Source: CAWAHD01 sp963781785 (GTDB taxonomy: Bacteria > Planctomycetota > Planctomycetia > Isosphaerales > Isosphaeraceae). Taken from it: a stretch of DNA of 64,000 bases. The DNA lies in assembly GCA_963781785.1 (NCBI GenBank), contig CAWAHD010000001.1, forward strand, positions 124,001 to 188,000. Reading direction: 5' to 3'. Position 1 is the first letter of the stretch. Each line of letters opens with the position of its first letter. The notes beneath the pieces are model-generated. The model saw nothing but the letters and a program-made list of their open reading frames with translations. It did not search any database and was not told the DNA's origin. The position numbers and the translations under genes were made by a program. Of this stretch, positions 9,327 through 18,878 are shown piece by piece.

Positions 9327-11198
9327 GTGCTTCCTGGTCCAGTCTTCCATTTCGAGCTGATGGCAACCGCGCGGCGGAGCCGGTTCTACATGGTCCGTGC
9401 GTTTTACGCGGCGGTTCTCTTTGTGATCCTCTGGGGCGTGTTCTCGGTCTGGACATCAGAGACCGGTACCGAGCTTCCTTCCCGGATGGTGTCGTGGTTT
9501 GCATTCTCGACGTTTTGCGGGATCACAATCGGCCAGTTGATCCTCGTACTGATGTTGACTCCGGCCCTGGTGGCCGGGGTGATCGCCGACGAGAAGCAGC
9601 GCAAGACGTTGCACTATTTGCTGGCCAGCCGATTGACCAGCCCCGAGATCGTGCTGGGCAAACTGCTGGTGCGGATGCTTTACGTAGGGGTTCTCCTGTG
9701 CGTCAGCCTGCCCGTATTGAGCTTGCTGGTGCTGCTGGGAGGAGTTGATCCGTGGTTGGTGCTGCTATCTTGCGGGGCGACGCTCTCGACCGCATGGTTC
9801 CTGGCATCGCTTTCGATCTGGGTATCGACGATCGCGAGGAAAGTCCGCGAGGCATTCTTCATCGCGTTTGGCCTGGAGGGCCTGTGGCTGATTGCGCCAC
9901 TTGTCTTGAGGACGCTTTCGCACGGAGCCTGGCCAGGCTTTGATCGAGCAGCCGACTGGCTCGCCGAATGGATCGGCGCCAACAATCCGGCGGAAGTCGT
10001 GTTTGTATTGGTTTACGGCGTCGTAGGGGGCGGGGGTTCACGATCGTCAGACTTGGAACTGGTGGCCTGGATGATGGGATTACAACTCGCATCCGGGCTG
10101 GTCCTGGCACTTCTGGCATCGTGGCAGCTCCGTGCCATTTTTCGGCGTCAGGACGCGGGAGGAAGCGCCACCAACGTCCGTGGAATTCGCTCGCTTCTCG
10201 CTTCTCGCCGACGGTGGCAGTTCTGGCGTCGTCCCGCCCTCGGTGATCGTCCCATGCTCTGGAAAGAGCTTCATACCGGCGGCACCCGAGGGCTTGCACA
10301 ATTCATCTCCTTGCTGCTGACAATCATCATCGGCGGATTTCTGGCTTACTACACCGTATGGTGGGGCATGCTGGCGGTCGCGGAGTTCTGGGATCTCGGC
10401 AGGTGGTATTCAACGTACAACTCCCTGTCGCATATGCATCGAACAGTGTTCGGGACGTTTTTGCGTTTCGTGGTGCCCCTTCTTTATTTGTTTGGCATCC
10501 TGGGTGTGGCTGGATTTGCCGCGGCCTCGTTCACCTCCGAGCACGAGGAGGACACCTGGGTCAGCTTGACGGCTACTGATCTGACCGGCCGCGAGATCGT
10601 TCTTGCCAAGCTGCTGGGTGCCATGAAACGCGGGCGCAGGTTTGCCGAGCTGATCGTTGTGCTGTCTCTTGTCGGGGTCATCGCGAATTCGATCGACATC
10701 CTTTCTGTTCCCTGCCTGATCATCGCACTGGGGATCTATGGATGGTTTGCCGCTGCACTGGGAGTCTGGATCTCGCTTCACCTGCGCTCCACCTGGCGAT
10801 CCCAGTTCTTGACCATGGCCAGCCTGTTGTTGATCAACGTCACCGGCCAGGGGCTGCTCAATGCACTCTCCGTGTTTCGCTTTGCCCCTCAGATCTGGCC
10901 AGGGTTCACCCCCGCCGAGATCGGCAAGCTCCTCATCGACGAACGGTACCTCCTCGAGTTGACGACCAAGCCTTGGCGCCAATACTTGTCGGTCTCCTCG
11001 ATGGACAACAGCGCCCTGTGGGATGCGATCTTCAGCGTGATCAGCGTTTTGAGCTACGCAGCACTAGCCGCCTTTCTCAACTGGCATTCACTGCGCCGAT
11101 TCGAATATGTCGCCGGCCGGGCGCAACGAGCAATCACAACCCCTCCCGCCACTCCAAAAAAGATAAGCCGATACGAGACACCCCAAATCGTAGCCTAG
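9327..11198 (+). CDS. ABC-2 type transporter permease
   Basis: This is a 623-residue inner-membrane protein with about 12 hydrophobic segments in two similar halves, typical of ABC-2 permease subunits fused or duplicated in planctomycetes. The N-terminus MLPGPVFHFELMATARRSRF precedes the first membrane span. GVIADEKQRKTLHYLLASRL and TSEHEEDTWVSLTATDLTGR are the recurring cytoplasmic loops of this family. A GTG start at 9327 with GAGGT upstream fits that N-terminus better than the nearby out-of-frame ATG. No ATP-binding subunit is adjacent; the upstream side is repeat DNA, so the partner gene may have been lost or lie elsewhere. The substrate is unknown. Confidence 0.85.
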   Translation: MLPGPVFHFELMATARRSRFYMVRAFYAAVLFVILWGVFSVWTSETGTELPSRMVSWFAFSTFCGITIGQLILVLMLTPALVAGVIADEKQRKTLHYLLASRLTSPEIVLGKLLVRMLYVGVLLCVSLPVLSLLVLLGGVDPWLVLLSCGATLSTAWFLASLSIWVSTIARKVREAFFIAFGLEGLWLIAPLVLRTLSHGAWPGFDRAADWLAEWIGANNPAEVVFVLVYGVVGGGGSRSSDLELVAWMMGLQLASGLVLALLASWQLRAIFRRQDAGGSATNVRGIRSLLASRRRWQFWRRPALGDRPMLWKELHTGGTRGLAQFISLLLTIIIGGFLAYYTVWWGMLAVAEFWDLGRWYSTYNSLSHMHRTVFGTFLRFVVPLLYLFGILGVAGFAAASFTSEHEEDTWVSLTATDLTGREIVLAKLLGAMKRGRRFAELIVVLSLVGVIANSIDILSVPCLIIALGIYGWFAAALGVWISLHLRSTWRSQFLTMASLLLINVTGQGLLNALSVFRFAPQIWPGFTPAEIGKLLIDERYLLELTTKPWRQYLSVSSMDNSALWDAIFSVISVLSYAALAAFLNWHSLRRFEYVAGRAQRAITTPPATPKKISRYETPQIVA

Positions 11199-11299
11199 CG
11201 AACATCGGTGGTACCCCCCTGTCGTGGCCGTTCCAGACTTTGACACGAACGAGGTTGGCTCTTCGCGTTCGCGCCACGCCGAGCGCATGGCCGTTAATG

Positions 11300-11434
11300 C
11301 TTGATCCCATGAATTATCTTACTGTGTCGATCGATTCAACGCAGACTCTCCAAACTTCTGAAGTCTTCGAGCCGATCAAGGAGGAAGAGGTAGCGAGGGT
11401 TGCAGCACGTGCGAATGAAGGCGGCCTGCGTTGA
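11300..11434 (+). CDS. Possible 44-residue ORF in the gap before kdsD
   Basis: The 322-bp gap between the permease and kdsD holds one short frame, opening MLDPMNYLTVSIDSTQTLQT and ending in an acidic, Arg-rich tail. The start is ATG at 11300 or 11312. There is no clear ribosome binding site and no recognised family. It is listed mainly to account for the gap; it may be chance. Confidence 0.2.
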   Translation, partial: LDPMNYLTVSIDSTQTLQTSEVFEPIKEEEVARVAARANEGGLR

Positions 11435-11520
11435 CGTATTGGCGGGGATGGACTATGTTGCGGTCGCCAGCCGGCATTGCTGGGTGGGGGAATCGCGCCG
11501 GGCGGGCAGGGAGGCCCACG

Positions 11521-12543
11521 ATGGCCATGATCACGGATGCGTCGCTGGCCTCGGAGATCGAGGTCGAGGGGGTGGCCTTCGCGCGCGAGGTGCTTCGGAT
11601 CGAGGCCGAAGCAATCGAGCGGGTGCGAGAGCGCATCGGCGATTCGATCGCGCGCGCGGCCGACCTGATCCATCGCTCATCGGGGAGCGTGATCGTCACG
11701 GGAATGGGCAAGGCTGGGCTTGTTGGCCAGAAGTTGGCGGCGACACTGGCCTCGACTGGCACGCGGGCATTTCCTCTCCATCCAGCCGAGGCAGTGCATG
11801 GAGACCTGGGCCGAATTCGCGCGGACGACGTGGTGATTGCACTCTCGCAAAGCGGTGAAACGGAGGAGGTGCTCCGGCTGATTCCAGCACTGCGGCGATT
11901 AGGAGCGTGCTTGATCGCGATCACCGAGCGATGTGGCAGTTCGCTCGGGCAGGCGTCTGACCTGTGCGTCGCCCTTGGCCCGGTGGAAGAGGCGTGTCCC
12001 TTGGGTCTGGCGCCGTCGGCCAGTACCACGGTCTTGATGGCTGTCGGCGATGCCTTGGCCCTCCTGGTCAGCCGGATGCGCGACTTCACCGCCGACCAGT
12101 TCGCGCTCTATCACCCGGCGGGCAGCTTGGGGCGCAAGCTGGCGCGGGTTGAAGAGGTGATGCGCACCGGCGGCCAGCTTCGCCGGGCACACATTGCCGA
12201 AACGGTCCGTGCGGTATTCGTTCGGCTGGCTGGGCCCCGCCGCCGTTCCGGCGCCGTCCTGATCGAAGACGACGCCTCGCTGCTGCTCGGAATTTTCACG
12301 GATAGCGACCTGGCACGGTTGTTTGAAAAGCGGCGCGAGGCTGATCTGGACCGTCCGATCGCCACGGTGATGACGGCCGACCCCTACACGATCCGGGTCG
12401 GTGCCACCCTGGCAGAGGCCCTCGAGCTGATGAAGGCTCACCGAATCAGCGAGCTGCCAGTGGTCGACCGCGGTCATCACCTGGTTGGCCTCGTTGATGT
12501 CACCGACTTGATCGGGCTGGTGCCCGCCGACTTCGGGGAGTGA
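11521..12543 (+). CDS. kdsD: Arabinose-5-phosphate isomerase (KdsD/KpsF/GutQ family)
   Basis: This cytoplasmic enzyme interconverts ribulose 5-phosphate and arabinose 5-phosphate, the first step of KDO synthesis. The protein has 340 residues, close to the family's usual 325-330. A SIS domain (about residues 40-190) carries VTGMGKAG and ALSQSGETEE, followed by the family linker FALYHPAGSLGRKL. Two CBS domains follow, the second ending in HRISELPVVDR and LVGLVDVTDLI. The ATG at 11521 is preferred over an upstream in-frame start at 11431 because family homology begins at about SEIEVEG. The gene is followed 6 bp later by kdsC, so the two are probably co-transcribed. Confidence 0.93.
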   Translation: MAMITDASLASEIEVEGVAFAREVLRIEAEAIERVRERIGDSIARAADLIHRSSGSVIVTGMGKAGLVGQKLAATLASTGTRAFPLHPAEAVHGDLGRIRADDVVIALSQSGETEEVLRLIPALRRLGACLIAITERCGSSLGQASDLCVALGPVEEACPLGLAPSASTTVLMAVGDALALLVSRMRDFTADQFALYHPAGSLGRKLARVEEVMRTGGQLRRAHIAETVRAVFVRLAGPRRRSGAVLIEDDASLLLGIFTDSDLARLFEKRREADLDRPIATVMTADPYTIRVGATLAEALELMKAHRISELPVVDRGHHLVGLVDVTDLIGLVPADFGE

Positions 12544-12549
12544 TCGCAT

Positions 12550-13035
12550 ATGTCTTTGGAGGCTCCGACCGAGCTGGATGCGCGGTGTCAGCCGATTGCC
12601 TTGCTCGTGGCCGACGTCGACGGCGTTTTGACCGATGGCGTGATCGCACTCGACGATGCAGGGATCGAGACCAAGAATTTCCACGTCCGCGACGGTATGG
12701 CATTCAGTTTGTGGCATCGAGCAGGAAAGCGGGCGGCACTTCTTTCCGGCCGCCGCTCGGTTGCTGTCGACCGCCGGGCGGCCGAGCTAAAGATCACGCA
12801 TGTCCTGCAGGGGTACGAGTACAAGGAAGCGCCGCTGCGTGCCTTGATTCACGAGCTCGGCCTGGCACCGCACCAGGTGTGCTTCATGGGCGACGACCTG
12901 GCGGACCTGCCGGCACTCCTGGCTGTTGGCCTGGCCGTTTGCCCGGCCGACGCGGTCGCGGAGGTGAAGAACGTGGCGCATCTCGTCACTCAGGCGCCTG
13001 GCGGAGGGGCGCTGTCCGCGAGCTTGTCGAGGTGA
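12550..13035 (+). CDS. kdsC: KDO-8-phosphate phosphatase (KdsC), C-terminus frameshifted
   Basis: This HAD-family phosphatase releases KDO from KDO-8-phosphate. The nucleophile motif DVDGVLTDG is at residues 22-30 (Asp22 and Asp24) and the Mg-binding GDDLADLP at about 114-121, all expected for KdsC. The frame stops after PGGGALSASLSR, but the neighbouring frame reads GAVRELVEVILKSQGSW, the usual KdsC ending. One G appears to be missing near 13008-13012. With the base restored the protein would end near 13130. The core fold is complete, so the gene may still work; a sequencing indel in the G-rich run is equally possible. Confidence 0.9.
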   Translation: MSLEAPTELDARCQPIALLVADVDGVLTDGVIALDDAGIETKNFHVRDGMAFSLWHRAGKRAALLSGRRSVAVDRRAAELKITHVLQGYEYKEAPLRALIHELGLAPHQVCFMGDDLADLPALLAVGLAVCPADAVAEVKNVAHLVTQAPGGGALSASLSR

Positions 13036-13173
13036 TCCTGAAGTCTCAGGGTAGCTGGATCGATCTGATCTCAGCCGTGGCCGCCGTTCCGCAACCCGTG
13101 ATCCAGAACCAAATCGGGCACAGCCCTTAACACCCTGGTCTCGGAGCAATTGGTCGCCGACAAGTGGCCAGTC

Positions 13174-13200
13174 GGGCCGGCCAGGGCCAGGCCGGCCGGC
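13174..13200. other. GC-rich hairpin between kdsC and the Lpt-like gene
   Basis: GCCGGCC, a 7-base spacer and GGCCGGC form a strong stem at about 13176-13198, with no T run after it. It lies 95 bp before the next start codon. It could act as a weak terminator or RNA-stability element, or simply reflect local GC richness. Confidence 0.3.
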
Positions 13201-13292
13201 GAGGGAGAAATTGAGAACTCGACGATTTCCGCTATCGATCCATTCTCGTCTCTTGTCATGTCTCTTGTCCGGGGCGCAGCGAGATCTCTCTG

Positions 13293-16200
13293 GTGCTCAA
13301 GAAGCTTCTCAAATCTGTGGCCATGTTCTCCCTGCTCCTGGGATGTTACTTCGGCTACATCCGCGGATTCGCCATCGTGGTCAAACAGTTTGCGGCGACC
13401 CATCATACCGATGATATCTTTTTCGTGGCCAAAGACTCGAACTCGAAGCGAACTTCGATCGCCATTGCCAAAACTGCAATGGGCCCCGATCACTGGAGTG
13501 CGGCCGAAGACCTGGGGTATCGCTACTACAACGCAGAGCGGGGTTACTGGATCTATGCTCGAGAAGCCGTGAAAATCGTCGAGGAAGACGGAATCCGCTA
13601 CGACGGCAAGAGGATCCGTCTCACGCCGTTTCTTCTCATCATGAAATCGCACGACGGCAGAAATACCAAGACGATCACCAGCGACGTGGCGGTGATCGAC
13701 CTGAACGCGCCCCTGAGCTTCAGCACGGCTTCCGACGGCGAGCCGCTCAAGATCAAGCACGCGCACCTCGAGCCGAACGTCCAGGTTCGTGACGACAAGA
13801 ACACCCCGGGCGATCGCAAAGACGACATGAAGATCGCCACGAGGACCCTCGACTACGATGAGCCCACACAGCAGATCACAACCGATTCCCATGTCGTCAT
13901 TGAAGACCCGGACATGGTGACGTCCGGCGACGGCATGCTGATCCAGCTCCGGAAGGAAGAGATGCCCCGGCCGGCCGGCTCGTCTTCGGGCTTCGACGGA
14001 GCGGAACGAATGGATTTAAATAAAAATGTTCATGTTTTGATGCGTGATGTGGGAAGGTCAGGGCTCATGCCCGGTCTGGCGGCACCGCGCCCTACCGCCC
14101 ACCGAACTGTCGATGTGACGGTTCAATCCACCGCGACCAACCCACAAGCACCCAACTCGTCAGCGCCGCCGGCAGAGCCAACGCCCCTGGACCTGAGGTG
14201 CGACTGGAAAATGCAGGTATTTCTGCCCAAGCCCAAGCCAGACGTTGCGCTCGGTCCACCCGAGCCGCCGGCCCCCACGCTGGTACAGTTTGACCGCAAT
14301 GTCGTAGTGCTCCGTGGCGACCTCGACGACCGGCCCGACCAGCTCACGTGCGATACCTTGAAGCTGACCCTGATGCCGAGCGATACCCCCCCCCAGCCTG
14401 GTGCAACCCCTCCCGGCACTCAAAGTGCAGATGCAGACTCGCCGCAGCCGGGATTGGCCCAGAACCCGGCTTCTGGCCCTGCCCTGACGACAACCGGTAC
14501 CCGGACGAAGGACGGCGCCCTGACCGTCGTCCACCCGAATGCCTCGTCCAACACCGGGCCGGATGGCACAACCAACGGATCTTCGACAGGTCGCACCGCG
14601 CCCGGCGCAACGGAGAAAACGGGGCTTTTCGGCAACCTGACCCTGCAACGAGCCCATGCGACCGGGCACGCGGTGTGGCTTTCTCTGCCGGCGAATGGAA
14701 TCAAGCTCAGGTGCAACGAGTTGATCCATCTGAAGCTGGGTCCGTCTAAACCGGACAGAACCTACTTCCGCGGGGACCTCACCCGGCCGCTTGAGCTCGA
14801 GAAAGTCGACGTCGTTGAAAATGAAGAGGATCCTGATCAAGGCCTGGTCACGTCGGTCACGCACATCCGGACCGTGGACGCGACCATGTATGACCGCGGC
14901 AACGGTATGGATGCCGCCGATGTGGTTGCCAACGGTCCCGGCCGCCTCGAGACTCGTCCCGGTCGCGATCAACCGGTCGAGCGCATCGCCATCTGGCAAG
15001 ATAAATTCTACCTCCAAAACGAGTTAGGGCCCGAGGGTCAAATTCTGCGCAAGCTGATTGTTCTTACAGGTAAACGCCCCTGCTTCATCGACCAAGCCAA
15101 GAAGTCATCGCTCGACTCGGCTCAATTGATCAAGGTCTGGCTCAAGCCGAAACCCAAACCTGTGGAAGCCCCAGCCAACCAGCTCTCGTCGCTCAACTCG
15201 CATGCTAGCGGCGACAGCCCGACCGCAGGACGGGCTTCTTCTCTCATGGCAAATCCGCCGGAAACCGCGCTCGATACCGCGGATCCCAAGCGCAAGGTTC
15301 CGACAGGTGATCGACCCAGCTCGGGGTTGGGTGGAGGTAACTTTGACATCGAGCGCTTGCTTGCTCTCCGTGACGTTCACCTGCTTGCACCGGGCAAGAC
15401 AATGACCGCACGAGAGCGGCTCGACGCCGAATTTGTCGAGCCGAAGCCTGCCGTCCCAGCCCGGGCTGATCTGGCCAGCGCGAATGCTGCTGCTAGCTCA
15501 ACTGCAACCAGCGTCGCGTCAAGCTCGACCGCAACCAATCCGGAGCAAGCAAGGAAGCCGGATGGAGCATCGACCCAAAGCAAGGATCAGGCTGCCGCTG
15601 AGACTCAGTCCGACACGCCGCCTGCCGAGCCGGCCATGGTCGGCTCGGCCGAACGGATGTGGGTCAGGATGGAAATGAAACCAGTGAAGAAACCAGCGGC
15701 AAGTAAGCCGGCCAACGAGACCGAGACGGCTTCGACGACATCGGCCAAGGCCAGTTCGACCAAGCCGGCTTCGACCGACACGAACGCCGAAATCCGCAAC
15801 GCGTGGTTCTGGGGATCGGTCTCCTTGCACCAGGACCCCTCCGAAGGGAAGACAAAGGGACAAGACGCTTCCGGCGAAGCCCTGTACATCGACAACCGCG
15901 GCGAGGGCAAGGTGATCAGCTATGTCTACCAGCGCGAGCCGAACGAAAAGACCTATCTGCCTGGCCCGCTCCCACCCGCTCGAGTAGAAAACGATGACAA
16001 AACGATCAAGGCCGCGGGCGTGATCATGATGAATCAAGCGACCGACCAGGCATGGGTCGAAGGGGCGGGAACATTCACGCAACTGACCGAAAGAGCTTCC
16101 GACACACTGCCTGCGCCGACTGCCGACAACCAGCCAGCGGTCGCCACGGCTCCCTCGCGCAGCGAGACTGGCTCCCAGGCTGGCCCGCGCCCCACGTCAT

Positions 16201-17657
16201 TACTCTCTCGCAACGATAGTCCCGTCAAGACTGACGGCTCGGGCGGCCAAGCATCGACTAGCTCAACCAGCCGGGCATCTGGTTCCAAGCCCAAGACCCG
16301 CGCCGGTCGTCCGCTGAGCAAGGTCGTCACCACGACAATCCAGTTCAGCGATGGAATGGAATTCACGGGTCGAACGACCGACCCGAAGGGTAACCCCGCC
16401 GCGTGCGCCGACTTCCACGGGGTTGTCACTGCCTTGATGGAAGACGCTCTTCTTCACTGCGAAGAGAGGATGATCACGTACACTGACCAGGTCGTTCCCC
16501 TGGCTCAGCTCGGTGCGATGTCGAAGGCGCAATCCAAACCAAAGTCCCGCGCAGGCGACGACGTTGACCCCGCTACGGGAACAACTGCCGACGCCGCCAA
16601 TGAAGAACCCAAGCCCCAGCTCGCACTCATCGAATGTTATCGCAATGCGGTGCTCATCAACCGCGAAGTCGATCCTGACTTCCCGATCTTGCTTCAAAAG
16701 AAGCGGGTCGAGGCCGAAGAGGTTCTGTTTTACGACAAGCGCACCGGCGATTTCACAATCCCCGGCAAAGGAGAGGTCTACCTGTACGACCGCAGCGATA
16801 ACTCGGAAGCGAAGGACACGAAACCCAAAGGCGATCCGAATACCAAACCAGCGGCTGATCCGAGCCGACGAATCGTCACACCCACGTCCACGGAGGAGCC
16901 GGATCGGTCAAGCCAGACCACGGGAACTGGCTCGGCCAACACCAAGGCGAAAACCTCATCGCCACGCTCCAAGAAATCAGCCAAGCCGGAAGCCGAAGAG
17001 ATTCCCTCCCTGGTCTTGACCCGGATCACCTTCATCAAGGGCATGAGAAGCCAGCCCGGAACGGGCGGGGAAGAAGATAAGCTCGCCACACACTGGTATG
17101 AGTTTTTCGGCGATGTCCAGCTTGGCCGAGCAAAAGTGCGCGACGGGCAATCGACGCTGGACTTCGACAAGCTTCCCAGCGACTCAATATTCTTGACGGG
17201 CCAGACCTTGCGGTTCATCACCGAGCCGCCGCCAGTCGGTTCACCCGCGTCGGCCCCGGGTCGAGACTACGGCAAGGTCTGGGAAAATGCCTTTTTCCGG
17301 AACATTGACAAGGCGTTTCTAGCCGACTCAATCACTGCCGACGTGATCACCTATGACTCGGAGAAAGACCTGATCTACGCTTACGGTGAAGGAGGGCGCG
17401 GCATTACTTACGGGCAGCAGCATGCCCCCGGCCAACCGGCCTCAAGCGGCACGGCGAGGGCCCTGCGGTTCCACCCAAAGAGCGGTTCCATGGATTTCAT
17501 CGATAACACATCCATTCAGTTGATCGACAAGAACAGCGGCGCCCGACCCCCGCGGGCAGAAGCCATTGACACCGACGCCAAGACGAAGAAACCACCCAAG
17601 AAGGGCTACAGGATTCCCAGCAACAACCTTGAACGCAGGGGCTTTTCCGGGCAATGA
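13293..17657 (+). CDS. Giant LptC/OstA-like envelope protein
   Basis: This 1454-residue protein has one N-terminal membrane anchor (about residues 9-28, after MLKKLLKS). The first 250 residues resemble the LptC/LptA beta-jellyroll pattern: AREAVKIVEEDGIRYDG, DLNAPLSFSTASDG, then LDYDEPTQQITTDSHVVIED and TSGDGMLIQL, ending in AERMDLNKNVHVLM. Related strand patterns recur later, for example LQRAHATGHAVWLSLP and MEFTGRTTDPKGNPAACADF, separated by long Ala/Pro/Ser/Thr-rich linkers. It follows kdsD-kdsC, the place lptC holds in proteobacteria, so a role in carrying a KDO-containing lipid across the periplasm is inferred. The start is GTG at 13293. No LptB-type ATPase is next to it here. Confidence 0.7.
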   Translation: MLKKLLKSVAMFSLLLGCYFGYIRGFAIVVKQFAATHHTDDIFFVAKDSNSKRTSIAIAKTAMGPDHWSAAEDLGYRYYNAERGYWIYAREAVKIVEEDGIRYDGKRIRLTPFLLIMKSHDGRNTKTITSDVAVIDLNAPLSFSTASDGEPLKIKHAHLEPNVQVRDDKNTPGDRKDDMKIATRTLDYDEPTQQITTDSHVVIEDPDMVTSGDGMLIQLRKEEMPRPAGSSSGFDGAERMDLNKNVHVLMRDVGRSGLMPGLAAPRPTAHRTVDVTVQSTATNPQAPNSSAPPAEPTPLDLRCDWKMQVFLPKPKPDVALGPPEPPAPTLVQFDRNVVVLRGDLDDRPDQLTCDTLKLTLMPSDTPPQPGATPPGTQSADADSPQPGLAQNPASGPALTTTGTRTKDGALTVVHPNASSNTGPDGTTNGSSTGRTAPGATEKTGLFGNLTLQRAHATGHAVWLSLPANGIKLRCNELIHLKLGPSKPDRTYFRGDLTRPLELEKVDVVENEEDPDQGLVTSVTHIRTVDATMYDRGNGMDAADVVANGPGRLETRPGRDQPVERIAIWQDKFYLQNELGPEGQILRKLIVLTGKRPCFIDQAKKSSLDSAQLIKVWLKPKPKPVEAPANQLSSLNSHASGDSPTAGRASSLMANPPETALDTADPKRKVPTGDRPSSGLGGGNFDIERLLALRDVHLLAPGKTMTARERLDAEFVEPKPAVPARADLASANAAASSTATSVASSSTATNPEQARKPDGASTQSKDQAAAETQSDTPPAEPAMVGSAERMWVRMEMKPVKKPAASKPANETETASTTSAKASSTKPASTDTNAEIRNAWFWGSVSLHQDPSEGKTKGQDASGEALYIDNRGEGKVISYVYQREPNEKTYLPGPLPPARVENDDKTIKAAGVIMMNQATDQAWVEGAGTFTQLTERASDTLPAPTADNQPAVATAPSRSETGSQAGPRPTSLLSRNDSPVKTDGSGGQASTSSTSRASGSKPKTRAGRPLSKVVTTTIQFSDGMEFTGRTTDPKGNPAACADFHGVVTALMEDALLHCEERMITYTDQVVPLAQLGAMSKAQSKPKSRAGDDVDPATGTTADAANEEPKPQLALIECYRNAVLINREVDPDFPILLQKKRVEAEEVLFYDKRTGDFTIPGKGEVYLYDRSDNSEAKDTKPKGDPNTKPAADPSRRIVTPTSTEEPDRSSQTTGTGSANTKAKTSSPRSKKSAKPEAEEIPSLVLTRITFIKGMRSQPGTGGEEDKLATHWYEFFGDVQLGRAKVRDGQSTLDFDKLPSDSIFLTGQTLRFITEPPPVGSPASAPGRDYGKVWENAFFRNIDKAFLADSITADVITYDSEKDLIYAYGEGGRGITYGQQHAPGQPASSGTARALRFHPKSGSMDFIDNTSIQLIDKNSGARPPRAEAIDTDAKTKKPPKKGYRIPSNNLERRGFSGQ

Positions 17658-17670
17658 CATGATTCTGCCA

Positions 17671-18676
17671 TCAGCACGGGGGCTCGCCGTTCAAGATTCG
17701 GGTCAACTGCTCACGTGTGATATTGCCGCCGCTCAAGATCAACCCGATGGTTTTGCCGGCGACATTGCTGCGCCCAGCCATCGCGGCCGCGACGGCCGCG
17801 GCGCCTGCACCTTCGGCAACCTGACGCGCCGTCTCGAACAGCAGGCGGATCGCAGCGGCGATCTCGTCATCGCTGACGAGCACGAATTCATCGATCACGC
17901 GTGGAAGTAAGGCCAGGGTAGTGGGAAAAGGTTCGCGGGTCGCAAGGCCCTCGGCGAAGGTCGCGGCCGATTCCGTGACAATGCGCCGTCCTTCGCTCCA
18001 CGAACGGTAGATCGCCGGCGCTCCTTCGGCCTGCACACCCACAACCCGGATCGCGGGATTGACTGCACGAGCCACCGAGCCGGCACCAAGCAACCCACTT
18101 CCGCCGCCGACAGGGACGAAGATCACATCGAGCTCGGGCGCCGCCTCGAGCAGCTCGAGTGCGGCGGTTGCCACGCCGGCGACCAAGTACGGCTCGTTCA
18201 GCTGAGTGGATGTAACGCAAACCGTGCCCTGCCGCATACTCCTCGGCTGCGACCCGCGCCTCATCAAAATCGCGGCCGGTCTCTACGACCTCTGCTCCGA
18301 GTGCCACCGTTGAGGCTACCTTGAGCGGGTTCGCGGCCTCGGGCATGAAAATGGTTGCCCGGCAACCAAACAAACGCGCAGCAAAAGCAACAGACTGGCC
18401 GTGGTTTCCCGTGGATGCCGCTACAACACCCCGCTTTCGCACATCGGGCGTCAAAGACGCCAAAAGATTGACGCCGCCCCGCACCTTGAAGGCGCCCGTT
18501 GGATTGAGGTTCTCGCACTTCAGTAAAGCGCGGCAGCCCAGCGCCCTTCCGAGTTCGACCGGCTCGAGTGTTGGGGTCACAGGCAGATACGGCGCGATGG
18601 CCCGTCGTGCTTTGAACACGTCGGCGAGCGTCGGCAAAAAACAATCCATGGGGCCTTGCACGGACGGTTGGTTCAT
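17671..18676 (-). pseudogene. PLP-dependent threonine/serine dehydratase-like gene, frameshifted
   Basis: This is a fold-type II PLP enzyme related to catabolic threonine dehydratase. The first frame shows KCENLNPTGAFKVRGG (PLP lysine) and STGNHGQSVAFAARLFGC. The second frame continues NEPYLVAGVATAALELL, VPVGGGSGLLGAGS (phosphate-binding glycine loop) and the C-terminal LILSGGNITREQL. One extra base (a T) near 18200 breaks the frame within HSANEPYLVAG. Without it the protein would have about 335 residues, normal for the family. The gene converges with the Lpt-like gene, whose stop is 13 bp away. Confidence 0.85.
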
Positions 18677-18878
18677 ACGCGGCGGCTTGCCTCTGGTCCA
18701 GCGCTCTCACTCTGGGCAAGCCCGGTGGTAACGAACAAGGGTTGTGGCGTCGAGGTCGAAGGTCGCGAAGCGGTCGGCGGCAAAACCGACTAACGCCTCG
18801 GGATATGCTTGGGGGCGCTCTCAAGAGCCCAGAGCGGGTGCTCAGAACATGATAGCCGACGGTGCCGACCAGTCAAAC

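Noticed and set aside
11899..12717. A 272-codon minus-strand frame
   Set aside because: It is antisense to kdsD and kdsC, both of which show conserved catalytic motifs.
13071..13892. A 273-codon minus-strand frame
   Set aside because: It is antisense to the start of the Lpt-like gene and has no family features.
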